Assembly (NCBI GenBank): GCA_037043015.1 | Contig: CM073328.1 | Span: 6,125,409-6,189,408 of the forward strand | Length of the DNA stretch: 64,000 bases | Origin: Bryum argenteum | Taxonomy: Eukaryota > Streptophyta > Bryopsida > Bryales > Bryaceae | Direction of reading: 5' to 3' | Part shown: positions 32,817-45,280 of the stretch, piece by piece | How positions within the stretch are numbered: the first letter of the stretch is position 1 | How the letters are laid out: each line of letters opens with the position of its first letter | The notes under the pieces: generated by a model | Databases searched by the model: none | What the model was told of the DNA's origin: nothing | Seen by the model: only the letters and a program-made list of their open reading frames with translations | Translations under genes and position numbers: made by a program

Positions 32817-35800
32817 TCATTCCGCCCTCTTTATCTTGATAGGAGGAGTACCAAGGTCTCTCTCTTCCCAATCCAATTTGAATTTTTTCCACATTCGCAC
32901 CTTCCGTCGGACAAGATCCAACTTGAGACCATCAATTGCTATCAACGGCCCCAACGGCAACGAGGTAAGCATGCGAATGTCATTCTCATGCAACTCAATT
33001 TCGCACATATACAAATCGATCGTCTCCAACTTCATTGACTTACTCAAATCTGGCCACCCGGACGTTACTCTACAATGAGCGAGCCGAAGACGTCGCAAGG
33101 AGGGCAAATTTTCCAGACATTTCAAATTGGTCGAACACTCATTCTCGTACTCAAAGTTTAGACCCAGTACTAAAGCTTCCAATCGAGTGCACCCATTCAA
33201 ACTCGGTGCCTTATTGGATGCACAACATAACGTGAGCTTCCGAAGTTGGCGAGGAAAGAAACATCTATCCCCCTCTCCTCCCCCTTGTTGCTCTAGCTCC
33301 AGATACAGCTCGTCGTCGAGCTCTAATTCCAAATCTTGCAATTTGGTACATTTGCGCAAATCGGCCAACTGCTCGATTGGAGTGTGCTTCACCACTAGTC
33401 TCTCCACGCCAAGGAGCTCATCCAATCTTGAGAGATCAGTCAATGTCAAACACGAGTGTACCTCCAAGGATTTTAAGCCACACGCCACGCTAGAATTATG
33501 TGGTAGCATCAAGGACTGCAAGTTCTCAACCTCTACCAACATAACACTTTCAAGAGATGAACAATTACTCAAGTCTACAGTCTGCAACTCCCTCCACATA
33601 AAAAAGTCCACATGTAGAAGAGATGAACAACTACTCAAATCCAACTCATTAGATTGGATGTGGTGAAGCCTCAACTTCAACAAGTTACTACATCGAGCAA
33701 GCACATCCGCATCAAACCAAAGAGGAACCTGTATGTCCACAACTTCTAGTGATGCTGGGAGTTGTCCAATAACTGAGCTACAATCCTCGTCAGATGCATA
33801 CAATAAATGATCCCAAGCACGATTTAGCCACTTGAAATAAATGAGATTCCTCAAGCCACCCAGACCTTCAATCTTCTTCAAAAATGGAACGTCGTGAAGC
33901 GAAAGGCTTTCCAAGCATATTAGGCCCTTCAAATTCAACAATCCCGAAACATTACTCAATAGCTCCAAATTCAGTACCACAACATTTGAAAACCGCCGAT
34001 CAATTCCTCGCAAACTTTTGATTCCAACTTTCAAATGATAATCTTCATCACTATCATGAATAATAACTCGACTCAATCTTTGCCAACATCTACCACTTGG
34101 ACTTCTCTTGAGCTCCCCCAAGTTTTGCCTGCTTATATTCATGCATCTCCGATGCTCAAGGTCTTCTGAATCATCAAACTTTCCTCTTGATTCCAATTCT
34201 GCAAACTCCATATACAAATCATGCACGTCGATCTCTCCAGATGTCCAATTCACATCTTGCAACAACCCTTTCCGCTTCAAGCCATCAAACTACCACCCAA
34301 ACACCCATCCAACATACATTTGGATTATCAATCTTGTTGCCCCACCATCCAACCACATTACAAACAAGCACACACCATGCACAAAAAGGGCAAGAAGTTA
34401 CACAAGCACGAATCCTAGAATCTTAGAACTAGTGAGAATCTACCAACCACTACAATCATGTAGATAAATAGTGATCCTTATTATATCATACGTCTACAAT
34501 TCATGTAAAGCAATGAGTAAACAATAGAATCAAACTAGGCTATGTCATCAAGATTTCAACCCTCGAATGAGAGGTGGTCGTACCATGCCCTTTAACTCAT
34601 CTTCCTCCACCTTGTGCACCATGCATAACCATTCCACCATCTCTTTCCACGAATCTTCAATCACAAAGTGACATCCGACCATGTATTGTGAATCAAATGG
34701 TCGATAAACAACCAAGTCCAAAAATAGACTTTGTTCGCAAGCTCGTAACATGTCGAAACTACTCCTTAGAATGTCAAACACTGGGTTTTCATTTGCAAAG
34801 TAGTTGAAGTTCCTCACCCTTGGTAGCTTCTCAACCCACTCTGACGGCTTCTTACCCACACAACCTAATTGCACACCCAACGTCCTTAATGCTAATGGAT
34901 GATAGTGGGATCCATGTTCTCCACTATTGTCAAAATAACATCGTTCAATGCACAGCCATATGTCAAGCTTGTCCTCCTCTCCTCCAAACTCTTTCCCACC
35001 CGCTGCATGATATAAAAACAACTTTGTAGCATCCGCTTCTCCTAGTTTGGGCATTTCAACACACAAATCACTACATATCCCTAATATCTCAAGGGTGTCT
35101 TGAGATCGAGCAGTCACTATCACCAAACTTTCCTCATGGAAGTTCAGAATTTCAAAAATCATCTTTGTCAACTCTATTGAAGCTTCATTGTCCCAAACGT
35201 TGTCGATAGCAATAAATGATTTTGGGGTACGCTTGCTTTTTCTCAATATTGTTTTACACTGCACATGCACCACATGACATGATTAAACACCTCCAACAAG
35301 CTTTAATTATGACTGCAAATATAAGCTTTGCTATGCACAATAGAATGAGATCGACCAGTGATGCATGTGGATTGGATGACCATTGCACAAAATGGACCAC
35401 AAGAAGAATAAGCAATAACTTTTCCAACAAAATACAACACCTATGCCGATAGGTTAAACACTACATGAGAAACTACAAAAACCAAGTCCTCTCAACAATC
35501 TCTTCCGAGTCTAGATAGTTGCTCTACCACTCCAACACCAAGTACCAAGTCCATAGCATCAAACACCAACCCCTTACCTTTCCTTCGTCCAATGTTTGGA
35601 CAAACTCAGCATTCATGTTCGTCAAGAGCATCACTAATTGTCGAAGTAACCCTTCTACAATTGACTTAGTCTCTTGTAGAGTTGTCATTTGAGTTTCAAG
35701 CTCAATGTGGCACACCCTCCCCTCAAACTCATTTGATAGCTCATTGCACAATGCCTTGCAAATGGTCGTCTTACCAATACCACCCACTCCATAAATGCCC

Positions 35801-36699
35801 AAAATCTTACACCCATGTTCATCTGAACAACCCACACTTTGGATTTTCTCATGAAGTGCCTGCAAATGTATAAATGGCAATGTCAGTACTTCACATTTCA
35901 TTTCAAACTCACAATGCTAGATAGGTCTTGCTAGCTACAAAGTAGCAACTACCTACAACTCATCGCAATAGGTCCATGTAATTAAAAGCAAATATTTCAA
36001 TTGTTATTTGAAACATAATCCCCATATCCAATTAGCAACTACATGAAAACAATTTAGAACTAGTAACTCCATCCACTATACCTTGCAAATATCCGTTTTC
36101 CCTTGAACATGTGAGTCATCCCACTTCACATCCACATTGATCTTACCACAAATATCCGAAACAATATCATCCAAGTAATTACGTATCCCTGAAAAATTGT
36201 ACACAATGCCATTGTAACTTCCCAAGACACCCACTGCCTTCTCCCAAGGATCCACATCAATTCGCCTTCTCTTCGATCCCTCCTTCACCACCATCCATGC
36301 CTTAATCCATTTCTCTCGTCGTTGCCTCTCATGAAACTCCTCCACCGATAGCTTATAGAACAGCGGAAGAATGTACTTCTTCCTCGTATGGCCTGTCCTC
36401 TCATTATTTTCTTCAACTCCTCGCACAAAGGCTTCTAACTCCATCATGGGCCACTTTGACATAAAGTAATCATCAGAGATGACTACCACCATCATCTCAC
36501 ATTGCTCAACAGCTCGGAAGATCAAGTTTGCAAACGTTTCACCCTTTGGTAAACTTGACGGTCGCTTATCAAAAAATGGAGTGTGCCCTCTACTCTCCAA
36601 CGCTTCACACAAATGCTCCACAAACTCCTTTTGTTCTCCACTATGGCTCAAAAAGATCTTGTGCTCTGGTTCTAAAGTGGATTCTAAGTTCTCTTCCAT
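32817..36699 (-). CDS. TNL2: TIR-NBS-LRR immune receptor, apparently intact
   Basis: Four exons with GT-AG, phase-0 introns: 36699-36082, 35859-35578, 35258-34584 and 34289-32817, giving about 1015 residues, likely cytosolic or nuclear. The TIR (about residues 10-160) keeps SDDYFMSKWPMMELEAF with the catalytic-type Glu. Walker A GVGGIGKTT is at about residue 230, kinase-2 FIAIDNVWD at about 315, then RNBS-B TARSQDTLE, HPLALRTLG in place of GLPLAL, and VHDLYMEFA (MHD motif) early in exon 4, followed by leucine-rich repeats to the end. The codon just before exon 4 is TAG (34290-34292). It is the 3' splice AG of intron 3, where TNL1 and TNL3 have CAG, so it does not break the gene. The ORF ends at TGA 32817-32819, shorter than TNL3 because of a small indel at the C-terminus. 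Confidence 0.92.
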
Positions 36700-39140
36700 T
36701 GCTCAAGTTGTTGCCCAACCTATGACATATCATACCAACATCAGATTCCAAGAAAATCAACAAAGACAATTCACAAATCCCACAGACAATGGCTAACTTG
36801 ATCAAGAGAGACTTCCAGTTGATAAAGTTTACGATCAATGGCTCTCTTGCTAGTCACAAGCTCCAAGAGCAAGACAAACGAGCCGTGGATGTCAACCACT
36901 GGTTGTGAGCTCCTGGAAGATAAAATGCTTCTGAGTTTCACAGTTCTTGCTCACGAAGGACATCTACAATGACAGTGCAGCTGGACTAATAATCTAAAGG
37001 TTCTCATTTCCTGAAAGACAAAGTGAGTGAGAAGTGCGTACCTTGCACTGCCTGCTACACCAGCTCACATATGGATGCCTTCCTCTGTGGTTCCAGAGAT
37101 GTGTCAGTAAACCACATTCAACTACTGACTTTGTTGTCGTCAACTAAAATGTTGCTGGGCTTCACTGCTCCAAATCAATCAATCCTGCAGACATAGTGAC
37201 ACCACGAAGGTCACAACTGCACGACAACAGAAAACTGGTAATCAAACTCTGCTCACGACATCAATTGTTTGTACATTCTTACAGACGATGCGTCACTTTG
37301 ACAACCAGACCAGAGTACCACGCGGAGAACGATGCAGTTTGATGCTAAGGCAGTACAGTGGTGGCACTCCATTTGTTATATTAATTCTACTTCTACATCT
37401 ACACTGAGTATCAGCTCCGATGGAGCTTCCACAGTTGGGGCATAGAGGCGCAACGGCTACGTCTTGGGGATATCGCAACAAAGAGGACATGCTACACTTG
37501 GAAGCCTGGGATACGATCATAAATATTCTTCCAGCATCTACGACATGGATTGGACATTAATGCTCATCAGGAGACATACTTCTTTCGGTCTGAAGAAACT
37601 CGACTTCTGCAAGGCACAAACAAATTGCCTAAACTGATTTTGCAACCCACAAAGACTATCACAGGCATAGAATTTGGTGTCTGCACAAAAGCGAGATACC
37701 ATGTGTGGTTTCACTTCTTGTCGATGACCCACTTACACAGTACTCACAAGCAAATGATACCCACGGATGTCCCATAATACGTAGCGACTCGGAACATGAA
37801 AGACAGAAACTTTAGGGCAGACCGGATCGGAGCACACTGATCCTCCTCTGACTACATCGGCCTTCACCGACTATAGAAATGAAGTAGTCCACAAGATCTG
37901 AATCTGAAACAAGAGGGTGGCCAAGCAGTAGGTCGGGCACACACACTTACAAACAATCGGTACGATCCAGCAACGCCACTGGATATATCAACGCCTCTGG
38001 ATATATCGTGCACAGTAACTTCAGCAACCACAAAGTCATCCCCACTCGATCCTCGTTCTTCTCCTCAAGATTCAAAGGACCTCGGCCGACTGTCGATCAA
38101 GCCACTCCACGTGCAGCCTCTCCTGTCACGCCTCCAGCATGCTGCTCGTCCAGGAGTTCTCCAGCGTAGGGTGTTGGAGATTGAAACCCTTACCGACAAA
38201 GTGGTGGACTCAGCGACTTTTGGGTGCTTTTCCCATCGAAGCTGCTTGGCGAATGCTTTTGACCCCTGAACACCCGGTCCACTCGAAGGCACTGGATGAC
38301 TGGAACACAAAGTTTCACAAAATTGATAACCTTCGTAATCTTATTCTAACATCAACAATGAAAATTATGGTTATCACACCACGAAGTAAGAAAATAAGAG
38401 GACTAATTAGTTGTAGTTGTGGGGGTAAAAACATCTACAGACACAGACTCTATCGCTAGCAGATCGATACATACGCACTTTTTCATAACTCAGATATCAA
38501 ATTCCAACCAGTACTTCTCCCAGGCATAGAATTTCGTGTCGTCAGGAAAGCGAGATTCCATGTGTGGTTTCACTTCTTGTCGATGACCCACTTACACAGT
38601 ACCCACAAGCAAATGATACCCACGGATGTCCCATAATACAGCAACTCGGAGCATGAAAGACAGAAACTTTAGGGCAGAGACCGAATCGGAGCACACTAAT
38701 CCTCCTCTAGCCACATCGCCCTTCACCGACTATAGAAATGAAGTAGTCCACAAGATCAGATTCTGAAACAACAGGGTGGCCAAGCAGTAGGTCGGGCACA
38801 AACTTACAAACAATCGGTACGATCCAGTATCGAAAATAAAAGGACTGATTAGTCGTAGTTTTGGGGGGTAAAATCATCTACAGACACAGACTCTATTGCT
38901 AGCAGATCGATACATACGCACTTCTTGATAATTCAGAGTACTATCGCGTTCTGCTTCTGTTCTGATGCAGGGATCGGTGTCAGATCTGAAAGCTTCAGCA
39001 TACCAATTCTAGAATAGTGCTCAAGAATTTCAGTACTAACAGGAAGCCAAGCGGAGAGCTGTTATCGGTGAAGGAAAGATGCAAGCTCAGCATTGTCGGT
39101 AGAGCTTACCGACTTTTCGTAGAAGGAGGAAACCGAACTC
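36700..39140 (-). pseudogene. Degraded tract upstream of TNL2 with a kinase-loop fossil
   Basis: This is the counterpart of 5812-8032. The minus strand at 37127-37162 reads KPSNILVDDNKV preceded by Ala-Val, so the catalytic Asp position is Ala. The tract contains an internal partial duplication: the stretch at about 37670-37940 (including cgagataccatgtgtggttt) recurs at about 38526-38830. The frame around 38139-38459 and the opposite strand are both open but unrecognised. It also provides the upstream region of TNL2, in which no promoter motif was recognised. Confidence 0.45.
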
Positions 39141-39896
39141 CGCGAGCAAAGCAAACCCTTCCTCCTGCAGGCTGGAACTCAAATCGCCGGATCGATCGAA
39201 CAAGAGCAAAGGCGAGGGCTGGATTCAGGGATGAAGCAACTGTGAGCTCCGACAAATTGCTCGCGCAAATGAGCAAAAGGGGCGTCCACCATAGCCAAGG
39301 TGCCGGGTGACTTGGCCGCGCTTGCCGCCCCTACGCGGGCCCACCTGCCGCTTCGAGGTCCCATTCTGCCGCTTCCGCGTCCCATCCGTGGTTATGGGTC
39401 GGGGTGCATGTTTCACCAAATTATTGATATTGAACTTTGTTTTAAATAAATTGCATGAAGGTTCAAATAGCCAAATGGTTTCTGAATTTTTTTCATGCGG
39501 ATATCCAAACGATTTCCCCTTTAAAAGAAAGTAGACTTTGTTTCCCGAGTATTACCTAGAAATGGTTGTGTGTAAACTTTGAACATTGTGATCTCACAAA
39601 TCGTATAGATCCAACGGCTAAAATCTTATACTTTTGGTGATAGTAGCTAGGTCTGCCATTCTATTATTGACCCCTAGATGGTGTGGAATGTTGAAAAAAG
39701 GCATTTTGGATGAAAGGGAACAACTTTGAAGAACTTCTTCATTTGAGGTCTGTTTTGGATAAACTCACTTGGGTTAGGTTCTAAGGTGACTTGTCCCATT
39801 GGAGTCTTCTATGAATTGTCAATTGAGACAAGTGACAATGAACATGAGAGATATTTCTCGTCTTTTTAACATCACTTTTATGTATTTGTCTTCTAG

Positions 39897-40154
39897 TAAC
39901 CCCAATTCCGTTAAAATGGCATTATTCCTGTAAAATGGCACACCTCAACTTTCTGAACTGCAGCTCAAAAACCATGTGATATAACAGAATTTTAAGGTGA
40001 TATTAGGGAAAATGAGTGATAATGTATATAAAGAAGTGATAGTACAAAAAAAATTGTGATATTACAGAGTATACCATTTTATATGAGCACAAATGCAAGA
40101 TCTAGTGTGACAAAATGGCACATGGCATAGTGCCATTTTAACGGAATTGGGGTT
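39897..40154. mobile_element. MITE, 258 bp
   Basis: Terminal inverted repeats of about 23 bp (AACCCCAATTCCGTTAAAAT and following) match exactly in inverse at the other end. The flanks carry TAG on both sides (39894-39896 and 40155-40157). The empty site is visible in unit 1 (about 10363, ttctagtgcaaacaacaaag) and nearly so in unit 3. No coding capacity. A 3-bp duplication suggests a PIF/Harbinger-related parent, but the termini alone do not prove it. Confidence 0.82.
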
Positions 40155-41169
40155 TAGTGCAAACAACAAAGTATGAATTTATGGCAAGCATTCTTATGAA
40201 ATAAACTCTTGTTTTTGGTTTTCAAAAGTAGGACATGTTTTATCATGGCAACTCAATTATGTAAAATCTAATTTACTTTTTAAGGAATTTTTTTGCATGA
40301 GTATAAAACCCAAGAACTTTGTAGTTGCAAGATTTTTTAATTGAATATTCTACGTATTTGATTGACAATCGTGTTTCTATACTAAAGAAATATAAAAATT
40401 ACATGGTTCACAAGAAGTTCTATCTCATTCATCTAGTGTTAGGTTGGACTCCTATTTTGTTTGTTAGGTTGGACTCGAGTTTGAGTCTTGTTACTGTGGT
40501 AGAAACCCCAAATACATGGAAGATGTGAGGATGACATGGCATTAATTCTAGTCCAAGGGGTCTAGTTTTGGACTTTTCTTTCTTTGTAGATTTTGGGGCA
40601 GTTTTCACCATTGCAAGGCTATCATTTGACCTTAGAAATAATATGGATGAACTTTTTTTAGGCAAGGGTGTTATTGACATGAAGGTGAACAACTTTATAG
40701 TTAGAGAATTTTTCATTGGAGTTGCTTTCAATCGTTTGTAGAATTACTGCACTAAAATGAAAATGATGAAATTCTGCACCTTGTTTTGCATGCTGATACT
40801 TTAGTGATGATCTCGCAATCTCCAAGGCCTCATCACTCAAATTCTCATCCCCATGACCTACCAAAAGTCTACTACAAGTTTGTACGCTTGAGATCTAAAT
40901 AGCTTATAATCATTTTCGCCTATGACACTTTTTATGAAAATGTGATTTTTGGCTAAAAAAGGTCAAATGTATAGGATTTAACGTGAAAAAAAAGAAACAC
41001 TAATATTTTTGCACATAACTCAATTGGAACAAGGTACTAGAAAATTGCACTTTTCGGGTTCTCAAGGTTCAATAGACGCATAGATAGTTAGGGGCTGATT
41101 ACCTTCTCATGTTTTTTCTAAAGTAAGACCTCTTATACATTCTTGTGTGATAAAGACTTATCATGCCAA

Positions 41170-41418
41170 TCTATCTATCTTACAATACAGAAGGCTTTGT
41201 CTCACACGACGGTTCCGCGCTGGAATCCGTCGTGGAGACTTGCCTCCTGTATCCACACTTCCCGCTCAACCGCTCAACCAACCGAACGAACGTTATAATA
41301 CCCTTTTACAAAGAGTAAAGGGATTCCAACAGTCAATACCCATTTATGAAAGTTTATGAATGTTTTATAGCTTTAGGCAATCCAAGTTGAACGTGCTCAA
41401 CGGCACGGGTCCCACTAG
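41170..41418 (+). mobile_element. Helitron-like element, 249 bp, non-autonomous
   Basis: It starts with TCTATCTATCTTAC after an A and ends in CTAG before a T, with no target duplication, as Helitrons do. Just before the end there is a small hairpin (CGTGC at 41392-41396 pairing with GCACG at 41403-41407), 7 bases ahead of CTAG, in the expected place. Unit 1 (about 23101) lacks the insertion (gccaatttctacatacaata). It is too short to encode Rep/helicase. Confidence 0.65.
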
Positions 41419-43299
41419 TATATACAATAAATGAGAACATTACTTATGGTGAACTTGTTGTTAGTAAAGTGAGTAATTTCTAACATTTATAATATTTGAC
41501 AAGTGCCCTCATCTCACATTCCGTAACAATACCTGAATAGTAGCTTACATAATTTGATTTCTACCTTGAACCAAATAAACGGCATAAATCATTTACCTCT
41601 CCCACAATTGAAAATAATGGTTACTCTTCAAATTATTGCAAAAGCCACACAATTTTCAATGCATTCAAATCCTTTTGCAATCACTTACACTAAAGACACT
41701 TTCAATGAGAGTAGTTAATCGCCAACCACCAATTTGGCAGTTTCTATTGAAAAGAAAAGAACAACATTTCTCATACGCACATGTTCTCTTCAACAAAACC
41801 ACACTCTTGCTACTTTTTTGACAACAATATCGCACTAGTACAATAGGACAAGCATTTTTTACCGTAGCTCCCGAGGGAAATATTTGAAAAGTGAGCAAGT
41901 CACAAATTGATGTTCAACAAGATTTGGACGTTGCTGCGCTCTTCATCAACGAGTATCCCATCGATGGATTGAAAATGGAAAACAGTGCCATTGGAAAGAC
42001 AACGATGATGATAGATTCTAAAATAGAATGTGAGTATGGAGAGGGAACCAATCTAGATTGTACAGCATAAGGAAAGTTAAAGTAGCAAAATGGGTGAGAT
42101 GAAGCACGGTCACTCACGAGCATGAGTTTCTTTTTCATTCAAATGGCACACGATAACACCACGGAAATGGGGTTGATTCCTCAGGAGTTCTTTTGAGATC
42201 TGAGATCCAACTGTAATGTCGGGAGTAGTCAGTGAAGCCTTCTTCCATGTGCCCTCGGCATCCAAATTCCAAACCAAAATGAAGTTTGTATTGAAATTTA
42301 GAATGATGCTGATTTGGGACGCGTCAGTGATGCTGGTTTTGAACTTGTCTACAGCGCTTCGGGACTTAATTATGGGTAAATGTGGTTGTGCAAGAAATGA
42401 GTTCTTGTGTTAATGTGGGAGTCATTGTTGAAGATTTGTGTGTATACGGTGAAGTGAAAGGAGGTAGGTGATATTCAGGTATGTTTCAGGTATATTCATA
42501 CTCACTTTGAAGTAATAACTTTTATTTTATGTATCAAGCATAAAGTGTTGAAAGTATCATTGGGTTGGCAACATACTATTGTGGTCACAGCTGTGACAAC
42601 CAATCGCTAGGATTTAGCACAGCATTTGCACAAGCGTAGTAAAGCGTAAATGATTCGGGTGGAGACGATGGAAGTGGTCGTCTATTATTTAACAATGTTG
42701 TGGGTATGAAGAGTGGTAGGAAATTTCGTTTTTGATCGCCTTGTGTGTGTCTTTTTGTCTCACTCTATAACATTATTTGGTCAAATTGTCTGATGTGAGG
42801 AGCCGTTATAAAGAGTTATTGTTTTTGCTTTGAGCACTTGCATCAATTAGTACAGTGCTATGAGCAAGTTGGAGTGTTGAAGACGCTGACAATAAAATTG
42901 ACTCCTAAGTGTTGAATATTAACCTTGAAAGCTTGAACTCCTAAGTGCCTCGAATGTCCAAATACGACATTTTGGATGAAAGGGAGAAATTGAAAAGAGC
43001 CATAACTTCTTTATCAAAACTCTATTTTGCACAAAAACAACTTGGGTTGGGTCCAAAATTAAGTCTAGTTTGTGTGGTAAAATCTGCAAAGAATGAAGTA
43101 CTCCCTTTGTCTCTTTTTTTGCTTGTGTATGATCAACTCACAATTGGAATTAACAAAATGGAACTCTCAATACAAACCGGCAACATACATAGTATGAATA
43201 TGATTGAGGAATGTGGATCACTCTACTTGTCAGCTCTCAACCAAAAGAAGAAAAATTGTCCCCTTACTACCAAGCGGTAAGAAACATCATAAAAATATG

Positions 43300-45280
43300 C
43301 TTTGTAGGAGTTTATATTACACTCTCTACTTGAAACTACTATCATCTCCAATATCATAAATCTTGACTCCACTCACTCTTTGTCAATATCTCCCACTTAA
43401 ACTTCTCTCTAGCTTTGTCAAGCTAGTTACACTAGTCCTACTTATATTCATGCATCTCTAATATTTAAGGTCTTCTAAATCCCCTAATTCTCCTCTAGAT
43501 TCCAATTGTGCAGGTAGTAAATACAGATCATGCACATTGATCCTTCTAAATCTCCACGTCCTACAACACCCTTTTCCGCTTCAAGCTATCAAGCTGCCAC
43601 CCAACAGGGTGATGGTCTGGTTGGGGTACCCAAAAACGTTGTCCCATGAACAATTGCACTCTATGCTGGAGTGACAAACATATCCATTTTTAAACTGTAA
43701 TACAATAAGACTACATTAGATGTGGTTTTAGTTGTCTATACTTATAATGTATCAAGAAAAAAAATTAAAAATTAAAAAAAATATTTTGAAGTAATTTTAT
43801 TTGATTTTTTAGTTGAAAAAGTAAGTCATGTCCCAATAACCTAAAATCCATAGAATCAAGCAAATGGAATATCAACCATTTTTATTTAAATATAATTTTT
43901 GAATATGACCTACATCTTCTTGTATAGAATACAAAATAATTTATTTAATTTTAAAAAAATAAATTCATTGTGCACTATAATGCCTGCAAATCCCCAAATT
44001 CAACACTTTTTCCCTCATCTATGAATGGATCCAAAAAAAATAAAAAATCTAAAAGAAAATCTATAGGCATATATACTTTGATTTCAGTGAGGTGCATGAT
44101 ATTTTATTTTCTATTTTAGGGTCTTTTTACTTGATTAAAATGACTAAATTAGACAAACTTTGGAGGTTTTCAATAAAAATAACCTAATTAGTGTGTCCAA
44201 AAAGTGATACCCCAAGCTTACCATTGCCCAACACCCAACAAACATGCATTCACTTTGTCCATCATGTTGCCACATCATTACAAAACTCACAAATAAGCAC
44301 ACATCCCGGACATCTTCGACAATGAAGGCAATAAGTTTCACAAGCACACAAACTTACCTCACAGAAGACACTTCAAATCTTCAATCCCAGAGCTCGTGCC
44401 AACGTGTAAATCTAACAATTATTGAAAATGACTAGTAATTCCCAATACACTACGTATCTATGATTTATATGGAACATCACAGCTATGATGCACTCAAACT
44501 CCTGACATTTCAACCTTTCAAGAAGAAGTGTACATCAACAACATTTCAACCTTTTGAGGAAGAGGTGGTCATACCATGCTCTTAAAACCATCTTCACCCA
44601 CCTCGTGCACCACACATAGCCACTCTTACTACCATAGTTTTTCAATCATCACGACGATTTTCAAAGTCACATCCACGCATCAAATGAGAATGAAATAACT
44701 AAGTCCATAAATGACTTTTGTTCACAAGCTTGCACTTGTTCCTTAAAATATCAAACACCAGGTTTCCGCATCCAGAGTTGTTAGAGTTTTTCACTCACGG
44801 CAGCTTCTCACCCCACTATGACACATCCTTCCCTACGCAACCAATTTGCACAAGCCTAACAATTGTAGAGCTAATGGATGAAAATGGCATCCATTTCCTA
44901 CACTCTTAGTAAAAGTAACAAAGTTTTATGCATAGCAAAATATCTCGCTTGTGTTCCTCTCCCCCGGATTGTCCTTTGTTCGAAGCATGATGTCAGATCT
45001 TTGCAGCATCTACCTCCGTAAGTTCAAGCATTTCAACGCACACACCTAGTCACCTACCCCTACCCCCACCCCTACCCCTACGAGCCCAAGGGAGTCTCTA
45101 AATCGAGCAATCACTATTACAACACTTTCCTCATGTAATTTGGGAATTTTAAGAATCATCTTTGCATGCTTTACAAAAGCATGCTTGTCTATAGCAATAA
45201 AGGTTGATTTCTTTACTATTCATGCTATTTTTCAAAATATACTTGCACTGCACATGCACCAAACGCCATGAGAAATCACC
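43300..45280 (-). pseudogene. Degenerate TNL remnant at the end of unit 2
   Basis: Minus-strand sequence at about 43300-43600 corresponds to the start of TNL exon 4 (the gataccacccaa/ttccgcttcaagc stretch equals WQFDGLKRKG with many changes). The part at 44230-44530 corresponds to intron 3, and 44540-45270 to exon 3, including the VHKVGEDGFKSM-like end. It is crowded with stops and indels and has a 623-bp insertion. It pairs with the remnant at 26278-27280 and so predates duplication of the units. Confidence 0.7.
43607..44229. mobile_element. Probable inverted-repeat transposon insertion, 623 bp
   Basis: Imperfect inverted ends (GGGTGATGGTCTGGTTGGGG at the left; the inverse of the right end is GGGCAATGGTAAGCTTGGGG) flank an AT-rich core. 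AACA appears on both sides (43603-43606 and 44230-44233). The sequence on either side joins into TNL intron 3 / exon 4 sequence, so it is an insertion in the old TNL remnant. It is non-coding, and the family is unassigned. Confidence 0.5.

Larger units (their letters stand above)
39141..43300. repeat. AT-rich dispersed blocks of unit 2
   Basis: A GC-rich edge (about 39180-39400) is followed by the same AT-rich blocks as in units 1 and 3 (39636-41036, then 41036-43090), interrupted by a MITE and a Helitron-like element listed separately. The plus strand at 41882-42430 repeats the decayed coding fragments of 23570-24100 (INEYPIDGLKMENSAIGK; LGRVSDAGFELVYSASGLNY), and 42541-42590 repeats the RCC1-like KVLKVSLGWQHTIVVT. 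No intact gene was seen. Confidence 0.6.

Noticed and set aside
34290-34292. TAG as a premature stop disabling TNL2
   Set aside because: It coincides with the 3' splice AG of intron 3 shared by all three TNL genes and is therefore not translated.
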